Below, piece by piece: positions 1-8,661 of a stretch of 37,387 nucleotides of DNA. The stretch's first letter is position 1; each line of letters opens with the position of its first letter. The DNA comes from Oscillospiraceae bacterium. GTDB taxonomy: Bacteria; Bacillota; Clostridia; Oscillospirales; Ruminococcaceae. The notes beneath the pieces were generated by a model that saw only the letters and a list, made by a program, of their open reading frames with translations, made no database searches and was not told the DNA's origin. The stretch spans positions 1 through 37,387 of the forward strand of contig JAEEIA010000012.1 of NCBI GenBank assembly GCA_016281125.1, written 5' to 3'. The position numbers were made by a program, and so were the translations under genes.

Positions 1-5
1 ACCAA

Positions 6-3000
6 ATGAAACCAATCCTATTCTTTGATGCAGAAATCAACCCGGAAAACGGGCAGATACTGGACATCGGCGCAGTCGGTTCAGACGGGCGTCAGTTTCA
101 TGCTGCTTCTGTGGGTGAATTCTCTGCCTTTGTCAAAGAATGCGAATGGTTTGGCGGGCATAATATCCTTGCCTTTGACTTAGAATATTTGGAAACGGCG
201 ATACCGCAGAGCACGTCAGTGCAGTACATCGACACGCTCTGCCTGTCGCCGCTTCTGTTTCCCGCAAAGCCCTATCACCGGCTGCTGAAAGACGACAAGC
301 TGCAAACTGATTCTCTCAGCAATCCGCTTGATGACGCGGTGAAATCATGGGAACTGTTCTGTGATGAGGTTGCGGCATTTGAAGCGATGGAGGATAGGCT
401 GAAACAAATATGGTATCTGCTGCTGCATGAATTGCCGGAGTTTTCGGGCTTCTTTTCATATCTGGATTATACTGCGTATCACGATGCCTCTGACCTGATT
501 CAATCCTATTTCAGCGGAAAGATCTGTGCAAATGCGCCGCTGCAGTTTATGGTGATGAATCACCCCCTTGAGCTTGCCTATTGCCTTGCGCTGATTTCTG
601 CGGATGACCGCCATTCCATCACGCCGCCGTGGGTGCAGATGAATTATCCGCTGGTGGACAACTATATGCGTATCCTGCGGAATCACCCGTGCGAACAGGG
701 CTGCCCGTACTGCGCGCAAAAGCTGGATGTCCGCACCAAGCTGACAGAGATTTTCGGGTATCCGGAATTCCGCACCTATGAGGGTGAGCCGCTGCAGGAG
801 CGTGCTGCGGATGCTGCGGTACATAACAAATCGCTGCTTGCGATCTTTCCGACCGGCGGCGGAAAATCCATCACATTTCAGCTTCCGGCACTGATGGCAG
901 GAGAAAACGCCAAAGGTCTGACCGTTGTCATTTCGCCGCTGCAATCGCTGATGAAGGATCAGGTGGATAATCTTGCAGAACGCGGGATCGCCGATGCCGT
1001 GACAATCAACGGTCTGCTGAGTGCTGTGGAGCGTACAGAAGCGATTGAGCGCGTGCTGAACGGCATCGCATCCATCCTCTATATCTCGCCGGAATCGCTG
1101 CGCTCCCGCACGATTGAAAAGCTGCTGTTATCGCGCAATGTCGTGCGGTTTGTCATTGATGAAGCACACTGCTTCTCTGCGTGGGGACAGGATTTCCGCG
1201 TGGATTATCTCTATATCGGTGACTTTATCCGGCAATTACAGGAGAAGAAAAAAATCAGCTATTCGATTCCGGTTTCCTGCTTCACGGCGACTGCAAAGCA
1301 AAAGGTGATTCAGGATATTCGCGATTATTTCAAGGTGAAGCTGGGACTTGATCTGGAACTGTACGCAACATCTGCCGCCCGCAGCAATCTGCGATATGCT
1401 GTGCTTTACAAGGGGGATGATGACAGCAAATATGATACCCTGCGCAGACTGATTGAACAGAAAAGCTGCCCGACGATCATCTATGTATCCCGCACCAAGC
1501 GCACCGTGCAGATCGCCGAAAAGCTCACAAAGGACGGCTATTCCGCACGACCGTTCCACGGAAAAATGGACAGCAGCGAAAAGGTCGAAAATCAGGAGGC
1601 ATTTATTGCCGGGACGGTACAGATCATCGTTGCGACCTCTGCGTTCGGCATGGGCGTTGACAAAAAGGATGTCGGACTTGTCATTCATTATGACATCTCC
1701 GATTCACTGGAAAACTATGTGCAGGAGGCGGGCAGAGCCGGACGCGACCCGAAGCTCAACGCAGACTGCTATGTTCTGTTCAATGAATCCGACCTTGATA
1801 AGCATTTTATTCGGCTGAATCAGACAAAGCTCAGCCAGAGCGAGATTCAGCAGGTCTGGCGTGCGGTCAAAAAGATGGCAGGCAGCCGTGAATCATTCAG
1901 CCGTTCTGCCTTGGAAATCGCAAGAGAAGCCGGTTGGAGCGAAAGCGGTCCGGAAGTGGAAACACGGGTCAAAACTGCGATTGCTGCACTGGAAAATACC
2001 GGATACATTGAACGCGGGCAGAATATCCCCCATGTGTATGCGACAAGCATTATGGTGAAAACAATGGCAGAGGCATCGGAGCGCATTCGCACATCTGACC
2101 TGTTCGATGAACGCACCGAGCAGAATGCAATTCGCATTGTCAAAAGTCTGATTTCGGAGAAAAGCACAAGCCATCGGGCTGACGATGCCGAAAGCCGGAT
2201 TGATTATCTGGCTGATACGCTTAGATTGTCAAAAGAAGAGGTCATTGAAGCGGTGAATCTCATGCGGCAGGAAAAGCTGCTTGCGGATGCAAAGGATATG
2301 AGTGCCTATATCAAAAAAACTGATTCGGAAAACAAATCCATGCAGATATTGATGCGCCATATGCAGCTCGAACAACAGCTGCTGAATATCCTGACCGACG
2401 AGCCGCAGACGGTCAATCTGAAAGAGATCAATGAACAGGCAGAGCAGCAGAACATCAAAGGCGCATCGGTCAAGGCGCTGAATACGATTTTGCTGTACTG
2501 GACAATCAAAGGCTATATACAGAAAACCTATTCCCGCACGGAAAAAGCGCGGGAGATCATCCCGAAAATTGAAAGCGTGAAGCTGACAGATTTGTATATC
2601 AGCCGCATTGCATTGGCGCGATTCATTGTCAGATTTCTGTATAATAGAGCCGCGAACGAGCCTGCAAATCCGAAGGGCGAAATACAAGTTGCATTCTCGG
2701 AATTGGAATTGCTGGAAGCCTACAATGCACAGCTCACAACCGTCACGCCAATCACCGCAGATGCCGTCCGGGATGCGCTGCTGTATCTTTCAAAAATCGA
2801 AGCGCTGACGCTCGAAGGCGGTTTTCTGGTGCTGTATCAGACCATGCACATCCGCCGTCTGGAAATGGACAACCGTATTCAGTATAAGCAGGAGGATTAC
2901 CGGCAGCTCAACGAGTTTTACAAGCAGAAAATCCAGATGATCCACATTGTCGGCGAATATGCGAACATGATGGTGCGCGATTATAATGAAGCGTTACAGT

Positions 3001-4781
3001 TTGTCAGCGACTATTTCCAGATGGACTACAAGGCGTTTCTTGCAAAATATTTCAAGGGCAACCGCATGGGCGAGATTAACCGCAATATCACGCCGCAGAA
3101 ATACAATGAACTCATGGGGAAACTCTCTGAACGGCAGCGTGAGATCATTGACGATGAATCATCGCAGTATATCGTTGTTGCAGCGGGTCCAGGCAGCGGA
3201 AAGACGATGCTGCTGGTGCATAAGCTGGCAGCGCTTGTCATGCTTGACGATGTGAAATACGAGCAGCTTCTGATGCTGACATTTTCCCGCGCAGCAGCGA
3301 CCGAATTCAAGGCGCGTCTGCTTGCTCTGATCGGCAATGCCGCAAAATTCATCGAAATCAAAACATTCCACTCCTATTGCTTTGATCTGCTTGGCAGGAT
3401 CGGTTCACTGGAACAGTCAGAAAACATTGTTCCGCGTGCTGTAGAGATGATTCGTGCGGGAGAAGTAGAGCAGATTTGTGTAACCAAGACAATCGTTGTC
3501 ATTGACGAAGCGCAGGATATGGACGCGCATGAATATGATCTGATTCGTGCGCTTATGGAATGCAATGCCAATATGCGCGTGATCGCAGTCGGCGACGACG
3601 ACCAGAATATCTATGCGTTCCGCGGTTCCAATTCAAAATACATGCGCTCGTTTATCACGGAGTACGGTGCAAAGCAGTATGATCTACCGGATAATTACCG
3701 CAGCACATCAGAGATTGTTGCGCTTGCAAATCGTTTCGCTGAGACGATCAAAAACCGATTGAAAGCAGAGCCGATCAAAGCAGTGCGGACGGATGCGGGC
3801 ATTGTCCGGCTCATCCGACACAGAAGTACGAATCTGGAATATCCGATTGTGCAGAATCTCATCAGCAACCGTGCGCCGGGCAAGACGATCTGCGTGCTGA
3901 CATGGACAAATGAGGAGGCACTGCGCGTGAACGGTCTGCTGCGGCAGATGCAGATTCCGTCAAAGCTGATTCAGAGCAACGACGGGTTCTCGCTCTATGA
4001 TCTGGCGGAGCTGCGGATGTTTCTGAGGCTGACCGGCAAAGAGGATCACCCGATTATCTCCGATGAACAGTGGGAACAGGCAATCGCTGATTTGAAACGG
4101 ATTTACCAAAACAGCCAGTGCCTTGAACTTGTACTGAATCTGCTTGACCGTTTTGCATCAGTCAATGAGAAGAAATACCGCTCCGATCTGGAGAGCTTTA
4201 TCCGCGAATCGCAGATATCTGATTTTGCATTCCCCGATGACGATGAAATCATTGTTTCGACCATACACAAGGCAAAGGGACATGAATTTGACTGTGTCTA
4301 TCTGCTGCTGAATCATGTTGATATATCGGATAATGAACGAAAACGCGTACTCTATGTCGGCATGACAAGAGCAAAAACGGAGTTGTATCTGCACTATAAC
4401 AATCACGCATTTGATGTGTTTGCAGAACAGATTATCGACGATCCGGTGTTGTATCCCGAACCGAATCAGATCATGCTCCAGCTCACGCACCGCGATGTAG
4501 TGCTGAGCTTCTTTATGGATAAGAAAGCTGCGATTCTGAATCTGCGAAGCGGTGATACATTGTCGCTGAAAGGCAAATGCCTGTATGCGCAGATCGGCGG
4601 GAAAACGATACGGGCTGCGATTCTGTCGAAAGCCGCGCAGGATACGCTGAACCGACTGTATGAAAACGGGTATCGTGTGCAGTCGGCGCGGATTCGGTTT
4701 GTTGTGGCATGGCGAAATCAGGATGAGACCGATGACAAGGAATATGCAATCATTCTGCCGGACATATTCTTTGAAAAATGA
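6..4781 (+). CDS. Exonuclease-RecQ-UvrD fusion helicase
   Basis: A 1591-residue protein joining three nucleic-acid modules. Residues 1-125 look like a DnaQ/RNase T exonuclease (D8-A-E10, then a GHN...FD motif ending at D58, then LDDA at 108-111). Residues about 270-620 are a RecQ-type superfamily 2 helicase: Walker A PTGGGKS near 281-287, DEAH at 385-388, the SCFTATA motif III, and QEAGRAGRD motif VI. Residues about 1040-1500 are a UvrD/Rep-type superfamily 1 helicase: AGPGSGKT near 1060, IDEAQD near 1166, DDDQNIYAFRG, NYRST and a late VGMTRAK. The usual RecQ four-cysteine zinc subdomain is not visible after the helicase lobes; instead a CEQGCPYC cluster lies near residue 230 before them. In the exonuclease, Ser105 stands where DEDDh enzymes have His. 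The ATG gives a typical exonuclease N-terminus, but only five bases lie upstream, so the start is not certain. Role inferred: DNA repair or defence against foreign DNA. Confidence 0.9.
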   Translation: MKPILFFDAEINPENGQILDIGAVGSDGRQFHAASVGEFSAFVKECEWFGGHNILAFDLEYLETAIPQSTSVQYIDTLCLSPLLFPAKPYHRLLKDDKLQTDSLSNPLDDAVKSWELFCDEVAAFEAMEDRLKQIWYLLLHELPEFSGFFSYLDYTAYHDASDLIQSYFSGKICANAPLQFMVMNHPLELAYCLALISADDRHSITPPWVQMNYPLVDNYMRILRNHPCEQGCPYCAQKLDVRTKLTEIFGYPEFRTYEGEPLQERAADAAVHNKSLLAIFPTGGGKSITFQLPALMAGENAKGLTVVISPLQSLMKDQVDNLAERGIADAVTINGLLSAVERTEAIERVLNGIASILYISPESLRSRTIEKLLLSRNVVRFVIDEAHCFSAWGQDFRVDYLYIGDFIRQLQEKKKISYSIPVSCFTATAKQKVIQDIRDYFKVKLGLDLELYATSAARSNLRYAVLYKGDDDSKYDTLRRLIEQKSCPTIIYVSRTKRTVQIAEKLTKDGYSARPFHGKMDSSEKVENQEAFIAGTVQIIVATSAFGMGVDKKDVGLVIHYDISDSLENYVQEAGRAGRDPKLNADCYVLFNESDLDKHFIRLNQTKLSQSEIQQVWRAVKKMAGSRESFSRSALEIAREAGWSESGPEVETRVKTAIAALENTGYIERGQNIPHVYATSIMVKTMAEASERIRTSDLFDERTEQNAIRIVKSLISEKSTSHRADDAESRIDYLADTLRLSKEEVIEAVNLMRQEKLLADAKDMSAYIKKTDSENKSMQILMRHMQLEQQLLNILTDEPQTVNLKEINEQAEQQNIKGASVKALNTILLYWTIKGYIQKTYSRTEKAREIIPKIESVKLTDLYISRIALARFIVRFLYNRAANEPANPKGEIQVAFSELELLEAYNAQLTTVTPITADAVRDALLYLSKIEALTLEGGFLVLYQTMHIRRLEMDNRIQYKQEDYRQLNEFYKQKIQMIHIVGEYANMMVRDYNEALQFVSDYFQMDYKAFLAKYFKGNRMGEINRNITPQKYNELMGKLSERQREIIDDESSQYIVVAAGPGSGKTMLLVHKLAALVMLDDVKYEQLLMLTFSRAAATEFKARLLALIGNAAKFIEIKTFHSYCFDLLGRIGSLEQSENIVPRAVEMIRAGEVEQICVTKTIVVIDEAQDMDAHEYDLIRALMECNANMRVIAVGDDDQNIYAFRGSNSKYMRSFITEYGAKQYDLPDNYRSTSEIVALANRFAETIKNRLKAEPIKAVRTDAGIVRLIRHRSTNLEYPIVQNLISNRAPGKTICVLTWTNEEALRVNGLLRQMQIPSKLIQSNDGFSLYDLAELRMFLRLTGKEDHPIISDEQWEQAIADLKRIYQNSQCLELVLNLLDRFASVNEKKYRSDLESFIRESQISDFAFPDDDEIIVSTIHKAKGHEFDCVYLLLNHVDISDNERKRVLYVGMTRAKTELYLHYNNHAFDVFAEQIIDDPVLYPEPNQIMLQLTHRDVVLSFFMDKKAAILNLRSGDTLSLKGKCLYAQIGGKTIRAAILSKAAQDTLNRLYENGYRVQSARIRFVVAWRNQDETDDKEYAIILPDIFFEK

Positions 4782-4798
4782 ATAAATCAGTATTATTA

Positions 4799-4837
4799 AG
4801 CCTTGCTTGCTGTTCAATCAGCAGGCAGGGCTTTTTT
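4799..4837 (+). terminator. Rho-independent terminator of the fusion helicase
   Basis: A 14-bp stem (AGCCTTGCTTGCTG pairing with CAGCAGGCAGGGCT through two G-U pairs) with a six-base loop, followed by six T. It begins 17 bases after the helicase stop codon. Confidence 0.88.
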
Positions 4838-5137
4838 ATGCACCTGATTAAGTTGGAAAGTGCTGATATGCAAAATGAGCAAGTCATATCCTATTTAATC
4901 AGAGATCATTGTGCACTCCTACAAAATTCTCTCAAACATGAAAAAATCAGCCGTTTTGTGAGGATATGGGTGAGAGCTGCCGCTGATCTCAACCATCCTC
5001 TAAACGTAAGCATAATGCACAGAATACTACACCACATTTTGTGCAGTCAGATAATCTTTCGGAGACAGACTATTATTTTTTCCGCGATCCTGTAGGGCTA
5101 TATGAGAGGCAGTTCTCTCAAATCATTCAAAAATCAA
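4838..5137. other. AT-rich gap without a convincing gene
   Basis: About 300 bases between the helicase terminator and the ribosome binding site of the next gene. A 105-codon + strand frame (4778-5095) crosses it, but it overlaps the helicase stop, runs through the terminator hairpin, has no ribosome binding site and no recognisable protein features, so I do not call it. A small hairpin GAGAG-gcagtt-CTCTC lies near 5104-5119, just before the next ribosome binding site. No clear promoter was found. Confidence 0.5.
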
Positions 5138-5150
5138 GGAGGTTACCAAA

Positions 5151-5438
5151 ATGAAACGAAACCAGCAAGAAGTCATTAACCGTATCCTCGATCTGCTGAC
5201 CGAGCTCGTCGATGACACGCCTGCCGAGAAGCAGGCAGAACCGCAGCGCGTGGAAATGCTCACGATCAAGGAATGCACCGAAGCGGTCAGAGGCATTTCC
5301 GAGCATACCATCCGCAAACTGGTTGCACAGGGGCGTGTCAGGTATATCCGCACCGGTGAGGGCGAGCGAGGCAAAATTCTGGTCAGCAAACAGTCGCTGC
5401 TCGACTATCTGGGCGGAGCAGATAATTGCTGCAAATGA
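5151..5438 (+). CDS. Excisionase-like helix-turn-helix protein
   Basis: A 95-residue protein whose second half (residues about 36-90) has the form of an excisionase or MerR-like DNA-binding domain: MLTIKECTEAV, then SEHTIRKLVAQGRVRYIR (helix-turn-helix with a basic recognition segment), a Gly-rich wing and a closing VSKQSLLDYL helix. In known integrative elements such proteins bend DNA at the attachment site and steer the integrase towards excision, and they often sit next to relaxase genes. A strong AAGGAGGT ribosome binding site lies at 5138-5145. It is followed by a MobV relaxase and an integrase, which supports a mobile-element role. A plain transcriptional regulator of the mobilization genes is the alternative. 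Confidence 0.75.
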   Translation: MKRNQQEVINRILDLLTELVDDTPAEKQAEPQRVEMLTIKECTEAVRGISEHTIRKLVAQGRVRYIRTGEGERGKILVSKQSLLDYLGGADNCCK

Positions 5439-5439
5439 A

Positions 5440-5640
5440 GGTTGTGTTCATTTGCAGCTGTCACGGGCGTAAGCCCGAAATCAAGGGAGTGCAGAGGGAA
5501 CGGCTGCCCCACGGACTATTTGCAGGCAAATAGTCCTAATGGGTTACAACTAATCCGCTGATTAGTCCGGTATCCGTACACCTCCGGAAACGCTTGCCTG
5601 ACAGAAAAAAACATTCCCCTCAAAAAAAGAAAGGAGCCGG
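5440..5640 (+). other. Inverted-repeat-rich region before the relaxase gene, possible oriT
   Basis: About 200 non-coding bases with three nearby inverted repeats: CGGGC-gtaa-GCCCG near 5464-5477; a perfect 11-bp repeat GGACTATTTGC/GCAAATAGTCC at 5513-5523 and 5526-5536 with a 2-base loop; and ACTAAT/ATTAGT at 5549-5554 and 5561-5566. MobV relaxases generally act at an origin of transfer just upstream of their own gene, next to an inverted repeat, so this is the natural place for it. No T tail follows the strongest stem, which argues against a terminator. The nick site cannot be fixed from sequence alone. Confidence 0.45.
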
Positions 5641-5645
5641 TACAA

Positions 5646-6872
5646 ATGAGCTTTGCAATCATCCGCAATGAAAACCATAAGATCGGTAGTGTGCCATTGG
5701 CAGAACGGCACAATGAACGCCGGAACAAGCATTACAGCAATCAGGAAATAAACCCTTCCAGAACAGATGAGAATTATCATCTGAAAAAGCCGGAGGGCAG
5801 TTATCTTGACACCTTCTATGCTATCCGTGAAAAGGAACACTTGAAAGGAAATCTGCGTGTGAACGGGAGCAAGCAAAGCACGATCCTTTGTGAATTTGTC
5901 ATGACCTCGGACAAAGCCTATTTTGACCGCATCGGTCCGGAACGGACGCGGCAATTCTTTGAAACCGCATACCGCTTCGCCTGTATGAAGGCGAGCGGGG
6001 AACAGTATATCGTGTCCGCCGCAGTTCACATGGACGAAACTACGCCCCATATGCATCTGATGTTCATTCCGGTTGTGCAGGGTAAAGACCGGAAGGGACA
6101 GCCGTGCAAGCGCATCAACTGCTCCGAGTTCTGGAAAGGGCGTGACAGCTATTCCCGTTTGCAGGACGAGTACCATGAATGGATGACCTTGCACGGCTTT
6201 GACCTGGAACGCGGCACAAAAGGCAGCACTGCCGAGAATCTCACCACGGAGAAATACAAGCTGAAAAAGGTACAGGAGCAGATTGCAGAGGCAACCGGGG
6301 AGATTGTGGAAATCGAGCATATTGAAGAAATCCGGTCAAAGCAGCTTCCTGCAAATACATCTCTTGTCAAAACCTCTGATCTTGAAACGCTGACTGCAGC
6401 AGCAAAAGGATATGCAGCGGTAAAGAAATCGGAAAGCGAAATGCAGGAGTTGAAAACTGAGGTGTCCGCACTTCGCAGTGAGAATGAATCGCTGAAAAAT
6501 GAGAATGCTGCGCTATCTGCAAAATATCAAGAGTTCGATTATCAGTTCGGGGCATTTTATGACAGCGTAGCAGACGAAGTCGCATTGCAGCGGGAAAATG
6601 AACAATTACGGCACGAGGTGCAGACGATCGGCAATCAGTACCACGGTGTATGCCATGATTTGGAAACGGTAACAGCGGAGCGGGATACCCTGACACGAGC
6701 CGTTCAGCAACAAGCTGTGCAAATTCAGAAACTCAACGAAAAGCTGACCGTGCTACAAAAGCTGCATCAGGCTCTGACGGACAAATTCAACCGCGTCATG
6801 CGCTTCATCGAACAGATGAAACTGAAAGAGAAGCTAGATGCGTTTTTGCGTCCGCATCAGCCGAAACGATAA
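5646..6872 (+). CDS. MobV-family relaxase (plasmid recombination/mobilization protein)
   Basis: A 408-residue Mob_Pre (MobV) relaxase, the enzyme that nicks one strand at oriT to start mobilization with help from another element's transfer machinery. The N-terminal motif around residues 16-27 (VPLAERHNERRN) and the metal-binding motif HMDETTPHMHLMFIP from residue 128 are diagnostic of the family. Residues about 250-395 are a long, charged, heptad-like coiled coil (ENESLKNENAALSAKYQE and following), as is usual for MobV C-terminal halves and probably used for dimerization. The ATG has a good ribosome binding site, AAAGGAG, about ten bases upstream. Length is normal for the family and no frameshift is visible, so mobilization may still work even though the integrase downstream is broken. 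Confidence 0.93.
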   Translation: MSFAIIRNENHKIGSVPLAERHNERRNKHYSNQEINPSRTDENYHLKKPEGSYLDTFYAIREKEHLKGNLRVNGSKQSTILCEFVMTSDKAYFDRIGPERTRQFFETAYRFACMKASGEQYIVSAAVHMDETTPHMHLMFIPVVQGKDRKGQPCKRINCSEFWKGRDSYSRLQDEYHEWMTLHGFDLERGTKGSTAENLTTEKYKLKKVQEQIAEATGEIVEIEHIEEIRSKQLPANTSLVKTSDLETLTAAAKGYAAVKKSESEMQELKTEVSALRSENESLKNENAALSAKYQEFDYQFGAFYDSVADEVALQRENEQLRHEVQTIGNQYHGVCHDLETVTAERDTLTRAVQQQAVQIQKLNEKLTVLQKLHQALTDKFNRVMRFIEQMKLKEKLDAFLRPHQPKR

Positions 6873-6875
6873 TTC

Positions 6876-6904
6876 TTGACTTTAAAGTGTGATTGTGGTA
6901 TAAT
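6876..6904 (+). promoter_or_regulatory. Sigma-A promoter of the integrase unit
   Basis: TTGACT at 6876-6881, a 17-bp spacer and TATAAT at 6899-6904, with TGG directly before the -10 box (extended -10). It starts four bases after the relaxase stop codon, so the integrase unit has its own promoter. Confidence 0.85.
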
Positions 6905-6940
6905 GACAGTGATATATTCGCTGTCGGAAACGGAGGTATT

Positions 6941-6991
6941 ATGAAACAGACATTAAGAACCGCCATGACTGGAAAGGCGGCGGTAACATGA
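6941..6991 (+). CDS. 16-residue leader peptide overlapping the integrase start
   Basis: A short frame, MKQTLRTAMTGKAAVT, with a good ribosome binding site (CGGAGGT at 6931-6937) directly behind a strong promoter. Its stop overlaps the integrase start as ATGA at 6988-6991, the arrangement expected for translational coupling. Inside it, ACCGCC at 6959-6964 can pair with GGCGGT at 6979-6984, which covers the weak ribosome binding site of the integrase; translation of the leader would open this hairpin. The regulatory role is inference, and the peptide itself has no recognisable function. Confidence 0.5.
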   Translation: MKQTLRTAMTGKAAVT

Positions 6992-8181
6992 ACATTCAGG
7001 AGCGCAGAAACAAGGACGGAAAGATCACATCCTACCGCATCCGTGTGTTCGATCACAGAGACACGCAGACCTACAGGCAGGTTTTCAGAACGCTGTCGAT
7101 CAAGTACGATTCAACCAATTCTGAGGCGTGGAACAGGAAGAATGCGGAAAAACAATGAACGATCTTTGAAAAGCAGATCGAGGAGCATACGATCAGCGAT
7201 TCTCATATCACCTTTGACAGCTACTGCGATTATGCAATCGGGATGAAGGAACAGTCCGGGCTTTCTCCCTCGACGATCTATAGCTATTCCGGATACCGAA
7301 AGCAAATTGCACCTTACATCGGGCATATTCAGCTAAAGCGGCTTACGCCCGTAGCGATTAACAAGGCTTATTCCGATATGCTCAATGCAGGCGTATCCAA
7401 GGCAATGGTCTATCAGTATCATTTATTTATCCACTCGATGCTCGCAATGGCATATAAGGAGAATCTGATTCCGCGCAATTATGCCAGTGCTGCGATGCCG
7501 CCGAAGCGCGATGCGAGAGAAGTGCAAGCACTCAGCGAGGACGAAATAAATGCATTCTTTACAGCCTTGTATGCAGACAGCATGCACTATATGTATCAGG
7601 TGCTTTTCAGCGTGATGCTTGCTACGGGCTGCCGAATCGGTGAAATCTGTGCGCTGACATGGGACAATATCGACTTTGAGACGAATCGCATTCATATCTG
7701 TCGCCACTTTGTTTCTGTAAAATCTGGCACACAGATTGTTGAGGGATGCAAGACCAATGCAGGTGACCGTTGGCTCACGCTAGATGATAGCATCATGGAA
7801 ATGCTCAGAGAATACCGTGCGTTCTATCTCAAGAAAGCTGAGAGCTTCGGTAGTAATTGGAATTATGAAGCTGATGCTGTGTTCTATGCTGAGAAGCGAT
7901 ACGGCGGTTGTATCAGTCCCGATACAGTTCGTGCTTTTTTGAACAGTTTTACTCAAAAGAACAGACTTCGCCAAATACATCCTCATATGTTCCGTCACAC
8001 GGCAGTCAGCCTCCAGTTGCAGGCTGGCATCAGTATAGCAGATGCTGCCAAGCGAGCAGGACATGCCAGACCAGATGTCACCCTGCGAATCTACTCCCAC
8101 GCGCTGAAAAAGAACGATCTGCACTGCTGTGAAGCTGTCACGAAAGCTATGCCGAAAAAGCCAAAGCACGATGCAGGCTGA
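6988..8181 (+). pseudogene. Tyrosine recombinase (integrase), interrupted by a TGA
   Basis: Read from the ATG at 6988 the frame gives an arm-binding N-terminus (MNIQERRNKDGKITSYRIRV and on), then meets TGA at 7156-7158 after 56 codons. The same frame continues directly (TIFEKQIEEHTISDSHITF) into the core-binding and catalytic domains, so this is one gene with a nonsense change, not two genes. All catalytic residues survive: Arg in TGCRIGE, Lys in CKTNAGDR, the HMFRH box, His in GHARPD and Tyr in RIYSH. The longest intact frame starts at an internal ATG (7243, 312 residues), lacks the arm-binding domain and cuts into the core-binding domain, with no good ribosome binding site. Such a fragment would probably not recombine normally. 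The family integrates and excises the element with the excisionase. Confidence 0.85.
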
Positions 8182-8236
8182 AAGATACGAAAAGCTGTGA
8201 TAATCCTACCTTACTGCATCGTTCAGCAGCGTAAAA

Positions 8237-8271
8237 GTTGACCGATTGTTGACCAAAGTACATAGTTGACC
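8237..8271 (+). repeat. Three direct GTTGACC repeats after the integrase
   Basis: GTTGACC occurs at 8237-8243, 8248-8254 and 8265-8271, at offsets of 11 and 17 bp, 55 bases after the integrase stop. Clusters of short direct repeats at the integrase-proximal end of an element are often arm-type integrase or excisionase sites. That role is inferred. Confidence 0.5.
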
Positions 8272-8339
8272 GTTGAAACCGCTTGAAAACAGCGTGTTTT
8301 CGCAGGAAGGCTTGAAATTTGCGGCTTTATATGCTATAA

Positions 8340-8364
8340 CCGGGCAGTGCCCGGCTCCGTTTTT
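8340..8364 (+). terminator. Terminator downstream of the integrase
   Basis: CCGGGCA and TGCCCGG (8340-8346 and 8348-8354) around a single base, then CTCCG and five T. The loop of one base means some top pairs must open. It separates the element from the radA operon promoter. Confidence 0.6.
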
Positions 8365-8406
8365 GCTCCCGTACAGCGAAGATATTATCTTTTTTCGCTT
8401 CTCCCA

Positions 8407-8435
8407 TTGCACTTTCCGGTATAATATGCTATAAT
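8407..8435 (+). promoter_or_regulatory. Promoter of the radA operon
   Basis: TTGCAC at 8407-8412, 17 bp, TATAAT at 8430-8435. A second TATAAT lies at 8420-8425 but is too close to this -35 box. The ribosome binding site AAAGGAG at 8457-8463 follows. Confidence 0.8.
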
Positions 8436-8472
8436 ATTTCCGAACCCTGAAATCTGAAAGGAGCTTTTCAAC

Positions 8473-8658
8473 ATGAGCAAGCAGAACAACAATAAAAACA
8501 CTGCACCGAACAACGGCCGGAACCGTCAGGAGCGCAGAGAGCAGGCGCGCAGACCGCAGCAGCACAAGTCCAACAAGCCCCTCTGGCTCCGTATCGTCAT
8601 CGTTGCGGTCATTGCTGCGATGATCCTCGGCTTCTTCCTTGTCCCGCTGCTTCGCTGA
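8473..8658 (+). CDS. Small basic single-span membrane protein
   Basis: A 61-residue protein with a hydrophilic, Asn/Gln/Arg-rich first 36 residues and one strongly hydrophobic helix (residues about 38-59, LWLRIVIVAVIAAMILGFFL). The basic N-terminal part suggests that it stays in the cytoplasm with the C-terminus outside. I do not recognise the family. It is first in the radA operon, with its own promoter and an AAAGGAG ribosome binding site ten bases before the ATG, and its stop lies only three bases before the radA start, so the two are almost certainly co-transcribed and probably translationally coupled. No function can be assigned from sequence. Confidence 0.75.
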   Translation: MSKQNNNKNTAPNNGRNRQERREQARRPQQHKSNKPLWLRIVIVAVIAAMILGFFLVPLLR

Positions 8659-8661
8659 GCG

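Larger units (their letters stand above)
5138..8271. mobile_element. Integrative mobilizable element remnant
   Basis: An excisionase-like gene, a MobV relaxase and a tyrosine integrase lie in one direction, the minimal set of an integrative mobilizable element. No conjugation machinery is present, so it would need a helper. The right boundary is placed just after three GTTGACC repeats beyond the integrase. The left boundary is unknown; the fusion helicase could be cargo. No duplicated attachment site was found by eye. The integrase is interrupted, so the element is probably fixed. Confidence 0.6.

Noticed and set aside
4778-5095. 105-codon + strand frame after the fusion helicase
   Set aside because: It overlaps the helicase stop, runs through the terminator hairpin, has no ribosome binding site and no protein-like features.
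5687-5693. TAGTGTG as a pMV158-like nick site
   Set aside because: It lies inside the relaxase coding sequence in a conserved protein motif and lacks the rest of the known nick sequence.
7156-7158. TGA in the integrase as a recoded codon
   Set aside because: TGA ends several intact genes here, and no recoding element such as a selenocysteine signal is seen; a nonsense mutation is simpler.
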